From contig NZ_AUGI01000039.1 in the NCBI RefSeq assembly GCF_000422585.1, forward strand, positions 1 through 64,000: a stretch of 64,000 bases of DNA. Reading direction: 5' to 3'. Within the stretch, counting starts at the first letter, position 1, and each line of letters starts with the position of its first letter. Under the pieces are notes generated by a model. It searched no databases. It was not told where the DNA came from and worked only from the letters and a program-made list of their open reading frames with translations. Of the stretch, positions 25,990 through 34,682 are shown piece by piece. The position numbers were made by a program, and so were the translations under genes. This DNA is from Hugenholtzia roseola DSM 9546 (lineage in GTDB: Bacteria > Bacteroidota > Bacteroidia > Cytophagales > Bernardetiaceae).

Positions 25990-26085
25990 TACATAGCATA
26001 GGGCTTAAACCCTACGCTATGAGATGAAGTCTTTGCGGACGAGGCAATGCGTTATCCCTACACTAAAATTTATAAACTTATTTCG
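25990..26085 (-). repeat. MITE family A remnant, variant II
   Basis: It includes a hairpin at 25992-26021 (CATAGCATAGGG and CCCTACGCTATG, one mismatch), with TTAAACCC as in other variant II copies. A degraded core (GGACGAGGCAATGCGTTATCC, about 26057-26077) is followed by CCCTACA. Both ends are lost. Confidence 0.5.
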
Positions 26086-26098
26086 CAAGGCAAAAGTT

Positions 26099-26455
26099 TT
26101 AGTTTTGCGTAGAATCGCCTGTGGTAGTAGTTTCAGGATTTGCGAGTTCGCTATTTTCGTCAGGTACGGTAACCTGCTCTTTGGCACGCTCCAAATTGAC
26201 GGAACGCATATTGCTATTTTCTTGCTTGCTGCCTCCTCCGAAAGAAGTAACCAGAATAGAGGAAACCAAGATTACAGCCACTAAGCCCCAAGTAAGTTTT
26301 TCGAAAATATCACCTGAACGCTGTGCGCCAAAGACCTGTGAAGCACTTGCGCCTGTTTGCCCTGTCAAGCCGCTGCCTTTGGGGTCTTGCACCAACACAA
26401 CCACAATCAACAAAATAGAAACGATGATAGCTAAAACGATAAGAAAGGTAGTCAT
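26099..26455 (-). CDS. secG: Protein translocase subunit SecG
   Basis: The 118-residue product has the SecG two-helix topology: FLIVLAIIVSILLIVVVLVQ (about 3-22), then the conserved cytoplasmic loop PKGSGLTGQTGASASQVFG, and a second helix (LTWGLVAVILVSSILVTS). It helps the SecYEG channel move proteins across the inner membrane. I start it at the ATG at 26455, because the longer frame adds a non-family extension. The C-terminal 45 residues are polar and variable, as usual. It follows the conserved hypothetical gene 26703-27995 on the same strand with a 247-base gap. Confidence 0.92.
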   Translation of the reverse strand: MTTFLIVLAIIVSILLIVVVLVQDPKGSGLTGQTGASASQVFGAQRSGDIFEKLTWGLVAVILVSSILVTSFGGGSKQENSNMRSVNLERAKEQVTVPDENSELANPETTTTGDSTQN

Positions 26456-26702
26456 AAGGGCGTACCGTAAAGAAATATAATAAAGATTAGAAAGCAAAAT
26501 CTCTAAGGGAACTTTGCGCCCTTTGGAGATATTGAATTAAGACCGCAAAGAAACGAATTTTTATACGCCTACGCAAATTTAAACCCCAAAAAATAAACCT
26601 TTCTCTTATTTTTATCGGGAAAAATAGCGGTAAGACCTCGATTTGAAGGCATCAAACAAAGGTCTTGCAACCAAAAAAGGCTCTGCCATTTTCAACCTGC
26701 AT

Positions 26703-27995
26703 TTAAGCACTGCCAAATTTGCGCTCTACGGCTTGGAAAAGTTGTAAGACCTCTTCTTTGTCGTATTCCCACCCCAAAGGACGAAAATAACGGCTTCTGA
26801 TAACCTGCATGGCATCTTCATAACTGCGTGTTTGGTCTATTTCAGCAATCGCCGTTTCGTAGTTTTCTGCATCACCGCCAAAGAGTTCGGAGATGTAAGC
26901 CACTTTATTTTCTAAGGTGATAATATCGCGCAAACTTTCGAAGCTAACACTATTATACGCCTCTAAAACAGTAGGGTTTTCTTTGAATGGCTTTTCCACT
27001 TCTTGCAAATAATCGCGCGTCTGCTGTACGTCGTCGAGGGCGGGTGCGAAATTATTTTCAAAGTCAAAAGGGATTCTTTTCTCTGTTTTTGGCTCTTTTA
27101 AGGGCATTTCCACCTCATTTGCCTCTGCTTGTCCGCCTTTGTCGGCTTTCCAATCTTGCACAAAAGGCTCTTTGGCTTGTCCGTTGGGCGCACCTGCGGT
27201 CTGCCATTCTTTCAATAGGGCATCAGAAGTCTGTCTTTCTGAATGAAGCGGCTCTTTTTCTGTATATGATTGCGTCTGCTGTGGCTTCAATTCGGGTACA
27301 ACGGAGGTGGCTGTTTCCGCACTTTCAAAGAAATTACTGCTTTCTTTTGGCTTTTGAGGCTCTACCCAAGTGAGGTTTTTAAGTTCGAGCGGTGCATATT
27401 TATTAAAGATGCGCAAAATTTCGCGTGGGTTGTCAAAGGCTTCAAATTCTGACAATAGCGTTTCCAACACTTTAAGGGCGGTTGTTTTCTCTATGCTTTC
27501 ATTGATGGATTTGCGCAGGATTTTATCCCAATAAGTTTCTTTAAACTGCTGATGAATTTTGATGCGTTTGAAAGTAGGAGCTAATTGACTTGGCAGATGC
27601 AAGTTATTCCCAATTTTATCATACTCTTTCTCAAAAAATTGATAAGGTGCTAAAATAAGATAAAGCGCGTCGGCAAGGGCTTCGATTAGGAGCGGCTCGA
27701 AAGTGGGTCTTTCCATCGAAATGGCGTGTGAAAGTTTGTCTTGCAAGGCTTTAAGAGCTTCTTTGACATCGGGCTTTTCGTAGTCAAAAAACGGACTTTT
27801 GAGTTTTTGGTTTTCTAATTGCCACTTTTCAAAAAGCAATTTAATAAGAAACTGATTGACCTGCTCGATGGGCGTAAGGCGCATCAGTTGCGCACCCAAC
27901 ACACGCGCTTCTTGGCTAAAAAAATTATCGCAAATACTATTTGCTACTTGGGCAGCATATTGTTCTACTGCTTGGGGATTGAGTTTAGTTGCCAT
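26703..27995 (-). CDS. Conserved Bacteroidota hypothetical protein upstream of secG
   Basis: The 430-residue product has a helical N-terminal half (about 1-210) of unknown family. A Pro/Gln/Glu-rich low-complexity middle follows (about 215-330). The compact C-terminal domain reads ITLENKVAYISELFGGDAENYETAIAEIDQTRSYEDAMQVI and ends WEYDKEEVLQLFQAVERKF. The C-terminal domain resembles a repeated motif in Bacteroidota hypotheticals often found near secG; the function is unknown. I start it at the ATG at 27995, since the further upstream frame shows no protein-like start. Soluble, probably cytoplasmic. Confidence 0.65.
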   Translation of the reverse strand: MATKLNPQAVEQYAAQVANSICDNFFSQEARVLGAQLMRLTPIEQVNQFLIKLLFEKWQLENQKLKSPFFDYEKPDVKEALKALQDKLSHAISMERPTFEPLLIEALADALYLILAPYQFFEKEYDKIGNNLHLPSQLAPTFKRIKIHQQFKETYWDKILRKSINESIEKTTALKVLETLLSEFEAFDNPREILRIFNKYAPLELKNLTWVEPQKPKESSNFFESAETATSVVPELKPQQTQSYTEKEPLHSERQTSDALLKEWQTAGAPNGQAKEPFVQDWKADKGGQAEANEVEMPLKEPKTEKRIPFDFENNFAPALDDVQQTRDYLQEVEKPFKENPTVLEAYNSVSFESLRDIITLENKVAYISELFGGDAENYETAIAEIDQTRSYEDAMQVIRSRYFRPLGWEYDKEEVLQLFQAVERKFGSA

Positions 27996-28233
27996 TTGGA
28001 ATTGTTTTTGAGGGTATTCGGTTTTAGAATAGCATTTTAAAAAGTCTGTGGAGATAGAAAAATGGAGCTTCCTTCTCTTACACGTAAAGACTGCAATAGC
28101 GATTGCAAAATCCGTGCGCTTCACAAAAATAATAGACAAACCGCCAAAACGAAAAGATAGATAGCTTTTTTTTTAAGATAAAGGTAGAAAAGGAGAGAAT
28201 AAGAGAGGGAGAGGCATCTATCGAGCTACCTTC

Positions 28234-29001
28234 TTACTTTTCTTGTTCATAGATGAGCAACTGCTCAGTTTTCTCTAAGATTGCGGTTGTAATTTTTTCT
28301 GATAGTTTTTCGAGTAAAAGTTCTATTTGTGATATGTCATCATCCAAATTTTCCGATACCGATTCTCCTTCCTGATAGGAAAGTGGTATTTGTAATTTTT
28401 TTACCTCCTCAAATACAATTTTATTCATAAAAGCCTCGTTATGTATAATTAAATTTCTAATTTTTGAAAATACTAATAGCTTATTCTTATCGTCGTTAGA
28501 TAAAATATTTTGTTCTTTTCTCTTAATCAAAATTTTGTCTAAAATAATTTCTATCATTTTATCAATCGTATTGCTTTGTACAATGCCCTTAATTGTTTCT
28601 TGTATGATATATTCTCGACTGTTCTCTAAACTTTCACTCAAAAAAATATCCGTAAATCTTACAGAGAGCCTATCTTGCAGAAAACAACTTTTTGGAAACA
28701 AGGAATAGAGAGTATGCAAATGGTCGTAAAGCAACTTTTCGAAAGCTGAATAAATATCAACGAAAACTTTTTCGTTGTGGAGTTGCTCGTAAGTCTTGTT
28801 ACGACTTTTGAGTTCTTTATTTACACGTTTGTACTCATTTGAAAGTAATAATAAATCATCATTTTGAGCAATATCCATCAATTCAAAGGCTTTTTCAGAA
28901 ATTTCTTTGTGTAGCCTAAAAAGGTCTATAAGTTGTTTCTTTTTATCAAAATTATTTTGATTTTCAGAAATTTGGGCTTTGAATAAATCTTTTTTATCCA
29001 T
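28234..29001 (-). CDS. HEPN-type protein, second gene of a ParA-HEPN pair
   Basis: The 255-residue product is all-helical and contains the HEPN-like motif R-N-L-I-I-H at residues 182-187 (R-N-x-x-x-H). Before it are VFVDIYSAFEKLLYDHLHTLY (about 79-99) and a helical middle. HEPN domains with this motif often act as RNases in toxin and defence systems, but many inactive relatives exist. The ATG at 29001 overlaps the end of the parA-like gene by eight bases (ATGGATAA), so the two are translationally coupled. Base composition is clearly more AT-rich than that of neighbouring genes, which suggests transfer. Toxin function is an inference. Confidence 0.68.
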   Translation of the reverse strand: MDKKDLFKAQISENQNNFDKKKQLIDLFRLHKEISEKAFELMDIAQNDDLLLLSNEYKRVNKELKSRNKTYEQLHNEKVFVDIYSAFEKLLYDHLHTLYSLFPKSCFLQDRLSVRFTDIFLSESLENSREYIIQETIKGIVQSNTIDKMIEIILDKILIKRKEQNILSNDDKNKLLVFSKIRNLIIHNEAFMNKIVFEEVKKLQIPLSYQEGESVSENLDDDISQIELLLEKLSEKITTAILEKTEQLLIYEQEK

Positions 29002-30154
29002 GTGTAACTGGTCGGTCTAATAGTTCTATCCTTTCTAACAAATCCTTGGCAAACGTTTCATAGCCTTTTCTGATTTCTTCTAACGCATCTTTTTGTAAAG
29101 GCATAGTTTGTTTATATTTGTTAATATCTTCTGCTTCTTCTGGATACTTTTTTACATAAGCGTCAAAATCACATTTACCCAAATTCCAAATAGGAGTTTT
29201 CAGCCTTTGCGCAAAATTAGGGTGTGTATTGTGTGTGTACATAATAGACTTACTACCTATATTTTTATCAACGTTTTTACTAATAGCTATATCTTTGGCT
29301 ATATATTTTTGTATAGACTCGGCAATTAATTGAGCGTAATAGTAATTTCCTTTGGCTAAGTCTAAATCGTTCACCCCTGTATATTTCTTTGCATTAAAAA
29401 TTGTATAACCCAAAAATTTCACAAATGGAAAGTCATAGATTTCTTTTTTGCCATTTTTGAGAAGCAAACGCATTACATCAAACTCCTTTTTCCAAATATC
29501 CAAAGCCTCACCAATATTTCGGATACCATACAAAGAAAACAAATCGGGCAAGCAAGGAATGAAAAAGCCATCTACTGTAGAAATAATAGCTTTATTAAGC
29601 GTACCTAAACTTGGGGAAGTATCTATTAGTACGAAATCGTAGTCATTTTTTTTACTATATTCTTGTGCAATATTTCTGATTTTGAAAATAGTTCGCAAAG
29701 CCAAAGGGTCGCTCAACATAGCCTTACTCCATCTTTCCGAAATAATACTTTCATACGTATTCACAGAAAGTCTGCCCACTATCAAATCCAATTTACCTGA
29801 AATTGTACCATCTGTAAGGCTATAAGGCGGTGGCAGCGTTTCAAGGTCTGACTCCCCTTGCTCGGTAGGGCTTAATAAAAAATGAATACTTCTTGGCTCG
29901 CTTATCAGTTTTTGAAAGGCAATTTCGCCCATCTTTTCTTTGGCTGCTTTAAAGTCTTTGATAAAATCATTTTCTTTTTCCCAAATAGCACCAATCTCTT
30001 GTTCTAAAATACTGTAAATACTCAAATTACATTGGGGGTCTAAATCAATCATCAAGACTTTTTTGTCCATTTCAGCCAAAATATGTCCCAAATGATAGGT
30101 TAAGGTAGTTTTTCCTACCCCTCCTTTATTATTAAATATAGACAAAATTTTCAT
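28994..30154 (-). CDS. ParA/MinD-like deviant-Walker ATPase
   Basis: The 386-residue product has a deviant Walker A motif KGGVGKTT at residues 10-17, DLDPQCN at 37-43 and a Walker B region DFVLIDTSPSLG at 173-184. This identifies a ParA-type ATPase that dimerises on ATP binding. Compared with plasmid ParA it has a longer middle (about 60-165) and a longer C-terminal region. No ParB gene or centromere-like repeat is seen, and the partner is instead a HEPN-type protein that overlaps it by eight bases. It begins 40 bases after the DUF5723 gene on the same strand. The AT-rich composition suggests horizontal origin. Partition is unlikely; a sensor or regulator in a two-gene defence unit is possible. 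Confidence 0.82.
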   Translation of the reverse strand: MKILSIFNNKGGVGKTTLTYHLGHILAEMDKKVLMIDLDPQCNLSIYSILEQEIGAIWEKENDFIKDFKAAKEKMGEIAFQKLISEPRSIHFLLSPTEQGESDLETLPPPYSLTDGTISGKLDLIVGRLSVNTYESIISERWSKAMLSDPLALRTIFKIRNIAQEYSKKNDYDFVLIDTSPSLGTLNKAIISTVDGFFIPCLPDLFSLYGIRNIGEALDIWKKEFDVMRLLLKNGKKEIYDFPFVKFLGYTIFNAKKYTGVNDLDLAKGNYYYAQLIAESIQKYIAKDIAISKNVDKNIGSKSIMYTHNTHPNFAQRLKTPIWNLGKCDFDAYVKKYPEEAEDINKYKQTMPLQKDALEEIRKGYETFAKDLLERIELLDRPVTHG

Positions 30155-30194
30155 AAGTATTACGTTTAATTAGTATTCAAATGATAGCCTCCTC

Positions 30195-31763
30195 CTACAA
30201 AAACCTCACGCGCAAAGCACCGAAGGCAAAAGAAAGGTTTGTACCTTCACCCAATTGGCTCACAAAAGAGCTAAGGTCTTGTGTGCCAAAGCCAACTTCA
30301 TAGAGTCCGCGTTGGGAAACGTAGCGAAAACCGAAGGGAAGATTGAGGTTGCTGCCTTGATTGCCCCCAGTATTGACCCCCGAAGAAATCCAAATATTGC
30401 GCGTCAGACGCAAATCAAAGCCCAAGGCATAGAAGTTTTCTTGTAAATTTCCTGCCGCCTCATTTTGTGGCAAGACCACATCTACCCCAATTTGGGCAGT
30501 CTTGAAAAACTCATAACTTGCGCCCAAACGCAACATCGTAGGCAATTCGGTGCGAATACTGCCGCTGCCGCCCGTCCATTGAAAGGGCGAAGCCGAGCCT
30601 GCAAATTGCAGCGTTTCGGGGGAAACAAAGGCAAAATTGTAGTTGTTGTAGCCCGTACCTTGCAGCTGAAAAAGCGAACCATCGGTAATCGTAGCCACAT
30701 TGCCTACCCAATTCATATTGCCTAAATTGATAAGTGAAGCCCCAAGATACAATTTGTTTTTAATAACTGCATTTAATCCGAAATCAAATCCTAAACCATT
30801 TCCCACTGACTTAGGCGTAGTCAAGATGCTAAAAACAGAACGGTCTTCAAAGCCGCGAAAAGTAGGACTTTGTGCTACATCGGGGTCGTCGCCAAAATCG
30901 AGGGCGAAAGAAGGGGACATAGAAATTGTGTTGCGCGTAAGTGCCTCATTTTGAGAAGCCAAATCTATGTAGCCAATCCCACTTAACAATTTTGCCCCTA
31001 CTCCTGCATACAAACGGAAGTTATAAGTATCAATCAATCTGCCGCCATACGCCAAATTATATTCGCGAAACCAAGTCATTTTTACCTCCGAACCGTTGAG
31101 CAACTGTCCATAAGTACGCGCATTGCCATCTTCTACAAAACCTTCAATCACGCGCTCGCGCACACTTTCGGGCAAATCAGGCTGATTTTGAATTTGCGAA
31201 CCATCTGACAATAACAAAAATTCGAAGTAAGGCGCGTTCTGACCCAAAAACATAAACTCTGCCGCCTGCTGATTCAGACGCATAAAATAATCGACCCTAT
31301 CGCGAATACTAAACGCAATGCCACCAAATTTTTCATGGCTATAATGCACGCCAAGCCAAGTAAGATTGACGTTTAATGCCGTAGGTTTGTTGGCAAAACT
31401 TCGCGCCGCCGCTTGCTTTTCCTCAAAAGAAAATTGGGTTTGATAGGGCTTAAACAAACTTTGTAACATATCTGCACGTGGCATTGCCGAAGAAAATACG
31501 CCTACATTCCCTTCCAAAATACCAACGGTGAAGGCAGGGTCGCGAAAACTCCTTCGCAAGCCGATATTGGCAGGATTGATACTAAGGGCGTGATAATCCG
31601 TCTCGAAGGTAGTAGCTGCACCGCGCCCGATGGCAGTGTAGGAAGCAAAATCCTGCCCATAGAGCAAGCCAAAAGAAAACAGAAATAAGGAAAAAAACAG
31701 CGACAAGGCACTTTTTCTGAACGCAAGGGTATCAAAAAATATAGGAAAAATGTTGAGTTTCAT
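30195..31763 (-). CDS. DUF5723-family outer-membrane protein
   Basis: The 522-residue product has a signal sequence (FRKSALSLFFSLFLFSFGLLYGQ, cleavage near residue 36). It continues with TAIGRGAATTFETDYHALSINPANIGL, a start typical of PorV/FadL-like barrels of the DUF5723 family in Bacteroidota. The strand-rich remainder contains LRLGASYEFFKTAQIGVDVV and ends FGALRVRFL. It is predicted to lie in the outer membrane; its cargo or partner is unknown. I start it at the ATG at 31763 because the extra upstream residues are not part of a signal peptide. A -7 box is present 51 bases upstream. Confidence 0.8.
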   Translation of the reverse strand: MKLNIFPIFFDTLAFRKSALSLFFSLFLFSFGLLYGQDFASYTAIGRGAATTFETDYHALSINPANIGLRRSFRDPAFTVGILEGNVGVFSSAMPRADMLQSLFKPYQTQFSFEEKQAAARSFANKPTALNVNLTWLGVHYSHEKFGGIAFSIRDRVDYFMRLNQQAAEFMFLGQNAPYFEFLLLSDGSQIQNQPDLPESVRERVIEGFVEDGNARTYGQLLNGSEVKMTWFREYNLAYGGRLIDTYNFRLYAGVGAKLLSGIGYIDLASQNEALTRNTISMSPSFALDFGDDPDVAQSPTFRGFEDRSVFSILTTPKSVGNGLGFDFGLNAVIKNKLYLGASLINLGNMNWVGNVATITDGSLFQLQGTGYNNYNFAFVSPETLQFAGSASPFQWTGGSGSIRTELPTMLRLGASYEFFKTAQIGVDVVLPQNEAAGNLQENFYALGFDLRLTRNIWISSGVNTGGNQGSNLNLPFGFRYVSQRGLYEVGFGTQDLSSFVSQLGEGTNLSFAFGALRVRFL

Positions 31764-31813
31764 ATTGTAAAAAGACAAAATTAGTATAGACGGAAAGTTC
31801 AATTTTTATACCA

Positions 31814-31821
31814 CAAAGATA
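31814..31821 (-). promoter_or_regulatory. Probable -7 box for the DUF5723 gene
   Basis: TATCTTTG on the minus strand. A good -33 element is not seen at the expected distance, so this is a partial match. The parA-HEPN genes could be reached by this transcript. Confidence 0.4.
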
Positions 31822-31996
31822 GCTTTCCTACCCCCAAAGGCTTTCATAAAAAGCAGGTAGAGGAAAATAGAGAACGGTATCTCAATTGGAGTCTAAAAAT
31901 AGAAAAACCTTTTTGAAAAGCCAAAAAATCCTAAACTAAATTTTTGTTTTGGTGGGAAAGTGAGCTACAAAATCGCGCAGTTGGGTCTGAAACTGG

Positions 31997-32027
31997 TTTG
32001 AAGTATCAAAAAAAGTTGTTAGCTTTG
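31997..32027 (+). promoter_or_regulatory. Bacteroidota-type promoter for the permease-regulator fusion
   Basis: TTTG at 31997-32000, a 19-base spacer and TAGCTTTG at 32020-32027, an exact consensus match. It supports translation from the ATG at 32054 or 32114. Confidence 0.7.
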
Positions 32028-32053
32028 TCTATCTTTTCGTTTTGAAAGGCAAA

Positions 32054-33400
32054 ATGAATCTCTACAACCTTTCCGAATTGAAGCAAAAAAGATACTTATT
32101 TCACACAAAAAAAATGTACGATAAAATTGTAGATTTTCTCTTACTTACTGCCCCCAATACGCGCTATGTCGTCTTAGCGACTTTGTTATTGGGTTTGAGT
32201 GCTGCCGTAGTGGGCTGTTTTACTTTGCTACAAAAACGCTCGCTTTCGGGTGATGTAGTAGCCCATGCGGTGCTGCCCGGTGTTTGTTTGGCGTTTTTAG
32301 TTACGCAGGTGAAATTTTCTTTATATCTTATCATAGGTGCTTCTCTGACAGGTTGGCTTTCACTTCTTTTAGTAGATTATATAAAAAACAACACAAAAAT
32401 AAAAGAAGATACTGCACTTAGTTTGGTTTTATCTGGATTTTTTGGCTTCGGTGTAATGCTACTGACCTACATTCAAAAAACAGGCTCTGCCGCCCAAGCA
32501 GGCTTAGAACAGTTTTTATTTGGAAAAGCCTCTGCTCTTATTGGTGCTGACGTTTGGGTCTTTGCAGCTCTTTCTGCACTTTTAATTTTAATTATTTTTC
32601 TTTTTTACAAAGAATTTGTTACCATTATTTTTAATAAAAGTTTTGCAATAAGTCTTGGTCTGCCTGTCCGTTTGATGGAATTTCTACTGACAACCCTTAC
32701 CGTTTTGGCGGTAGTTTTGGGGATTCAGGCGGTAGGTGTTGTCTTGATGTCTGCTCTGCTTATCACGCCTGCGATTGCGGCTCGGCAGTGGTCTAACCGC
32801 CTGAAAATCATTATCTTAATTGCTGCACTTATTGGCATGTTTTCGGCTTGGCTCGGTGCGCTTATTTCGTATCTTTTCCCACAAATGCCCACAGGACCTT
32901 GGATAGTTTTGGTAGCCTCGATTTGCGCCTTTGGCTCTTTTTTGGTAGCACCCAAAGGTATTTTAGTTCGTCTTGTCAAACAAAAAAAACATAGAAATAG
33001 GGTACTTTTAGAAAATATAGTCAAGACGCTTTATCATATTGTAGAAGAAAAAGAAAACAAAGGCATTGCGATTGAATCTATATTAGAAAAGAGAAATTTT
33101 AACTTTTCAAAAAAACATTTACAAAAAATTCTAATCAAATTGGAAAAACAAAAACTACTCTACACCAAAGACGAACGCTATTTTTTCACCGAATTGGGGC
33201 TACAAAAGGGAAAACGCCTGACCAAACTGCACCGCCTTTGGGAATTGTATCTGACCGAACGCCTGCGAATCGCGCCCGACCATGTGCATGAAGATGCTGA
33301 AAATATCGAGCATATTCTCACGCCTGAATTAGAGGCAAAATTGGAAAAGCTATTAGCCTACCCCAAACAAGACCCACACAATCGAAATATTCCCTATTAA
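32054..33400 (+). CDS. Metal ABC-transporter permease fused to a DtxR/MntR-type regulator
   Basis: The first 290 residues form an ABC-3 type permease (ZnuB/MntB/TroC family) with about eight membrane helices and the family segments LQKRSLSGDVVAHAVLPGV and GVVLMSALLITPAIAARQWS. The remaining 150 residues are soluble. They resemble the C-terminal part of DtxR/MntR repressors: a winged-helix-like segment, then HRLWELYLTERLRIAPDHVHEDAENIEHILTPELEAKLEKLL and DPHNRNIP, which are strong MntR/DtxR signatures with metal-ligand residues. The membrane protein thus carries its own metal sensor. No ATPase or binding-protein gene lies next to it. A start at 32114 (MYDKIVDF) is nearly as likely. Substrate probably Mn, Zn or Fe. 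Confidence 0.85.
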   Translation: MNLYNLSELKQKRYLFHTKKMYDKIVDFLLLTAPNTRYVVLATLLLGLSAAVVGCFTLLQKRSLSGDVVAHAVLPGVCLAFLVTQVKFSLYLIIGASLTGWLSLLLVDYIKNNTKIKEDTALSLVLSGFFGFGVMLLTYIQKTGSAAQAGLEQFLFGKASALIGADVWVFAALSALLILIIFLFYKEFVTIIFNKSFAISLGLPVRLMEFLLTTLTVLAVVLGIQAVGVVLMSALLITPAIAARQWSNRLKIIILIAALIGMFSAWLGALISYLFPQMPTGPWIVLVASICAFGSFLVAPKGILVRLVKQKKHRNRVLLENIVKTLYHIVEEKENKGIAIESILEKRNFNFSKKHLQKILIKLEKQKLLYTKDERYFFTELGLQKGKRLTKLHRLWELYLTERLRIAPDHVHEDAENIEHILTPELEAKLEKLLAYPKQDPHNRNIPY

Positions 33401-33526
33401 ACGCACTTTTTTGTACCTAAAAGGGCAAAAAATGCGTTATTTAGAGCGTCCTTTGGCAATCCCAAACAGAGCCTAAGCCTTTCGGAGGCGACTTCTATTC
33501 ACAATCTTACTTTATATTATACCAAA

Positions 33527-34453
33527 ATGTCTTTAAAAGTAGAGCAACTTACTAAACTATATGGCACACAACGCGCCGTTTCTAACCTCGATTTTGAGGC
33601 ACAACAAGGAAAAATTACAGGTTTTTTAGGACCTAACGGCGCAGGCAAATCTACAACCATGAAAATTATTACGGGCTACATCTCTGCCACTTCGGGTGAA
33701 GTAGAAGTTTGTGGCAAAAAAGTAAGTGAGCAAGACAAATCTATTCGCAAACACATTGGATATTTGCCTGAACACAATCCACTTTATTTAGATTTATATA
33801 TAAAAGAGTATTTGCGTTTTATTGGGGGACTGCATCAAATTAAAGGCAAAAAATTGAGCGAAAGGATAGAAGAAATGATAGAATTAGTAGGACTCACGCG
33901 CGAAAAGCACAAAAAAATAGGCGCACTTTCAAAAGGCTACCGTCAGCGCGTAGGGCTGGCACAAGCACTGCTACACAATCCCGACGTGCTTATTTTAGAT
34001 GAGCCGACGACGGGCTTAGACCCCAATCAAATTTTAGAAATTAGACAGGTTATTAAAGATATTAGCAAATCAAAAACGATTGTTTTTTCTACTCATATCA
34101 TGCAAGAGGTACAAGCCCTTTGCGATAAAGTCTTGATTATCAACAAGGGAGAGAAGGTTTGGGACGGCTCGGTGCAGGATTTGAAAGACAATGTAGGAAA
34201 GGAATGGAAAATTTTTATCGCCTTTGCCAACGCCTTTCCGCGCCAACATTTCGAGAAAATAGAAGCCATACAAGCTATTAAAAGCCATGAAGAAAACTTT
34301 TCTTTTGAAATTACTTCGCCAAACGACATCAGAAAAGAGCTTTTCGAATTGGCGGTGCAGATGCAAAATCCCATCTTAGAACTTCGAAAAGAGGAACTCA
34401 ACTTGGAGGCGATATTCAGAGAACTGACGCAAAATCATACACAAAACGCCTAA
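33527..34453 (+). CDS. gldA: Gliding-motility ABC-transporter ATPase GldA
   Basis: The 308-residue ATPase has Walker A GPNGAGKST (about residues 36-44), the ABC signature SKGYRQRVGLAQALLHNP and Walker B VLILDEPTTGLDPNQ. YLPEHNPLYLDLYIKEYLRFIGG is typical of GldA, the ATPase of the GldAFG transporter needed for Bacteroidota gliding. gldF and gldG are not in the neighbourhood, which occurs in Cytophagales. The C-terminal 80 residues are the usual GldA/NatA extension. A plain copper- or sodium-type ABC ATPase cannot be fully excluded by eye. A short tandem repeat follows the stop. Confidence 0.85.
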   Translation: MSLKVEQLTKLYGTQRAVSNLDFEAQQGKITGFLGPNGAGKSTTMKIITGYISATSGEVEVCGKKVSEQDKSIRKHIGYLPEHNPLYLDLYIKEYLRFIGGLHQIKGKKLSERIEEMIELVGLTREKHKKIGALSKGYRQRVGLAQALLHNPDVLILDEPTTGLDPNQILEIRQVIKDISKSKTIVFSTHIMQEVQALCDKVLIINKGEKVWDGSVQDLKDNVGKEWKIFIAFANAFPRQHFEKIEAIQAIKSHEENFSFEITSPNDIRKELFELAVQMQNPILELRKEELNLEAIFRELTQNHTQNA

Positions 34454-34470
34454 ATAGCAAAACAAGCCTG

Positions 34471-34524
34471 CGACTATCTGACGACTGTCTGGCGATTATC
34501 TGGCGATTATCTGGCGACTATCTG
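34471..34524. repeat. 12-bp tandem repeat downstream of gldA
   Basis: About four and a half units of CGATTATCTGG with variants (CGACTATCTGA, CGACTGTCTGG, CGATTATCTGG twice, CGACTATCTGA). It lies in the 229-base gap between gldA and the rhomboid gene. A TATTTTTG box at 34581 has no matching -33 element. Confidence 0.7.
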
Positions 34525-34682
34525 AAAGGTTCTTTTCGAAGAAAAGCGACCCAAAAGCAACACACATTCATTTTTTAGTGTATTTTTGTGGGGCGTCTTG
34601 TTTGGGCTGTTTCAATCCAACATAGACGCTGTTTTTGATTGAAAAAAAGACAAAATATTTTTATACTTCTTATAGACAAAAC

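Noticed and set aside
28994-30154. ParA-like gene as evidence for an integrated plasmid.
   Set aside because: No parB, no replication gene and no iteron-like repeats are found; the partner is a HEPN-type gene.
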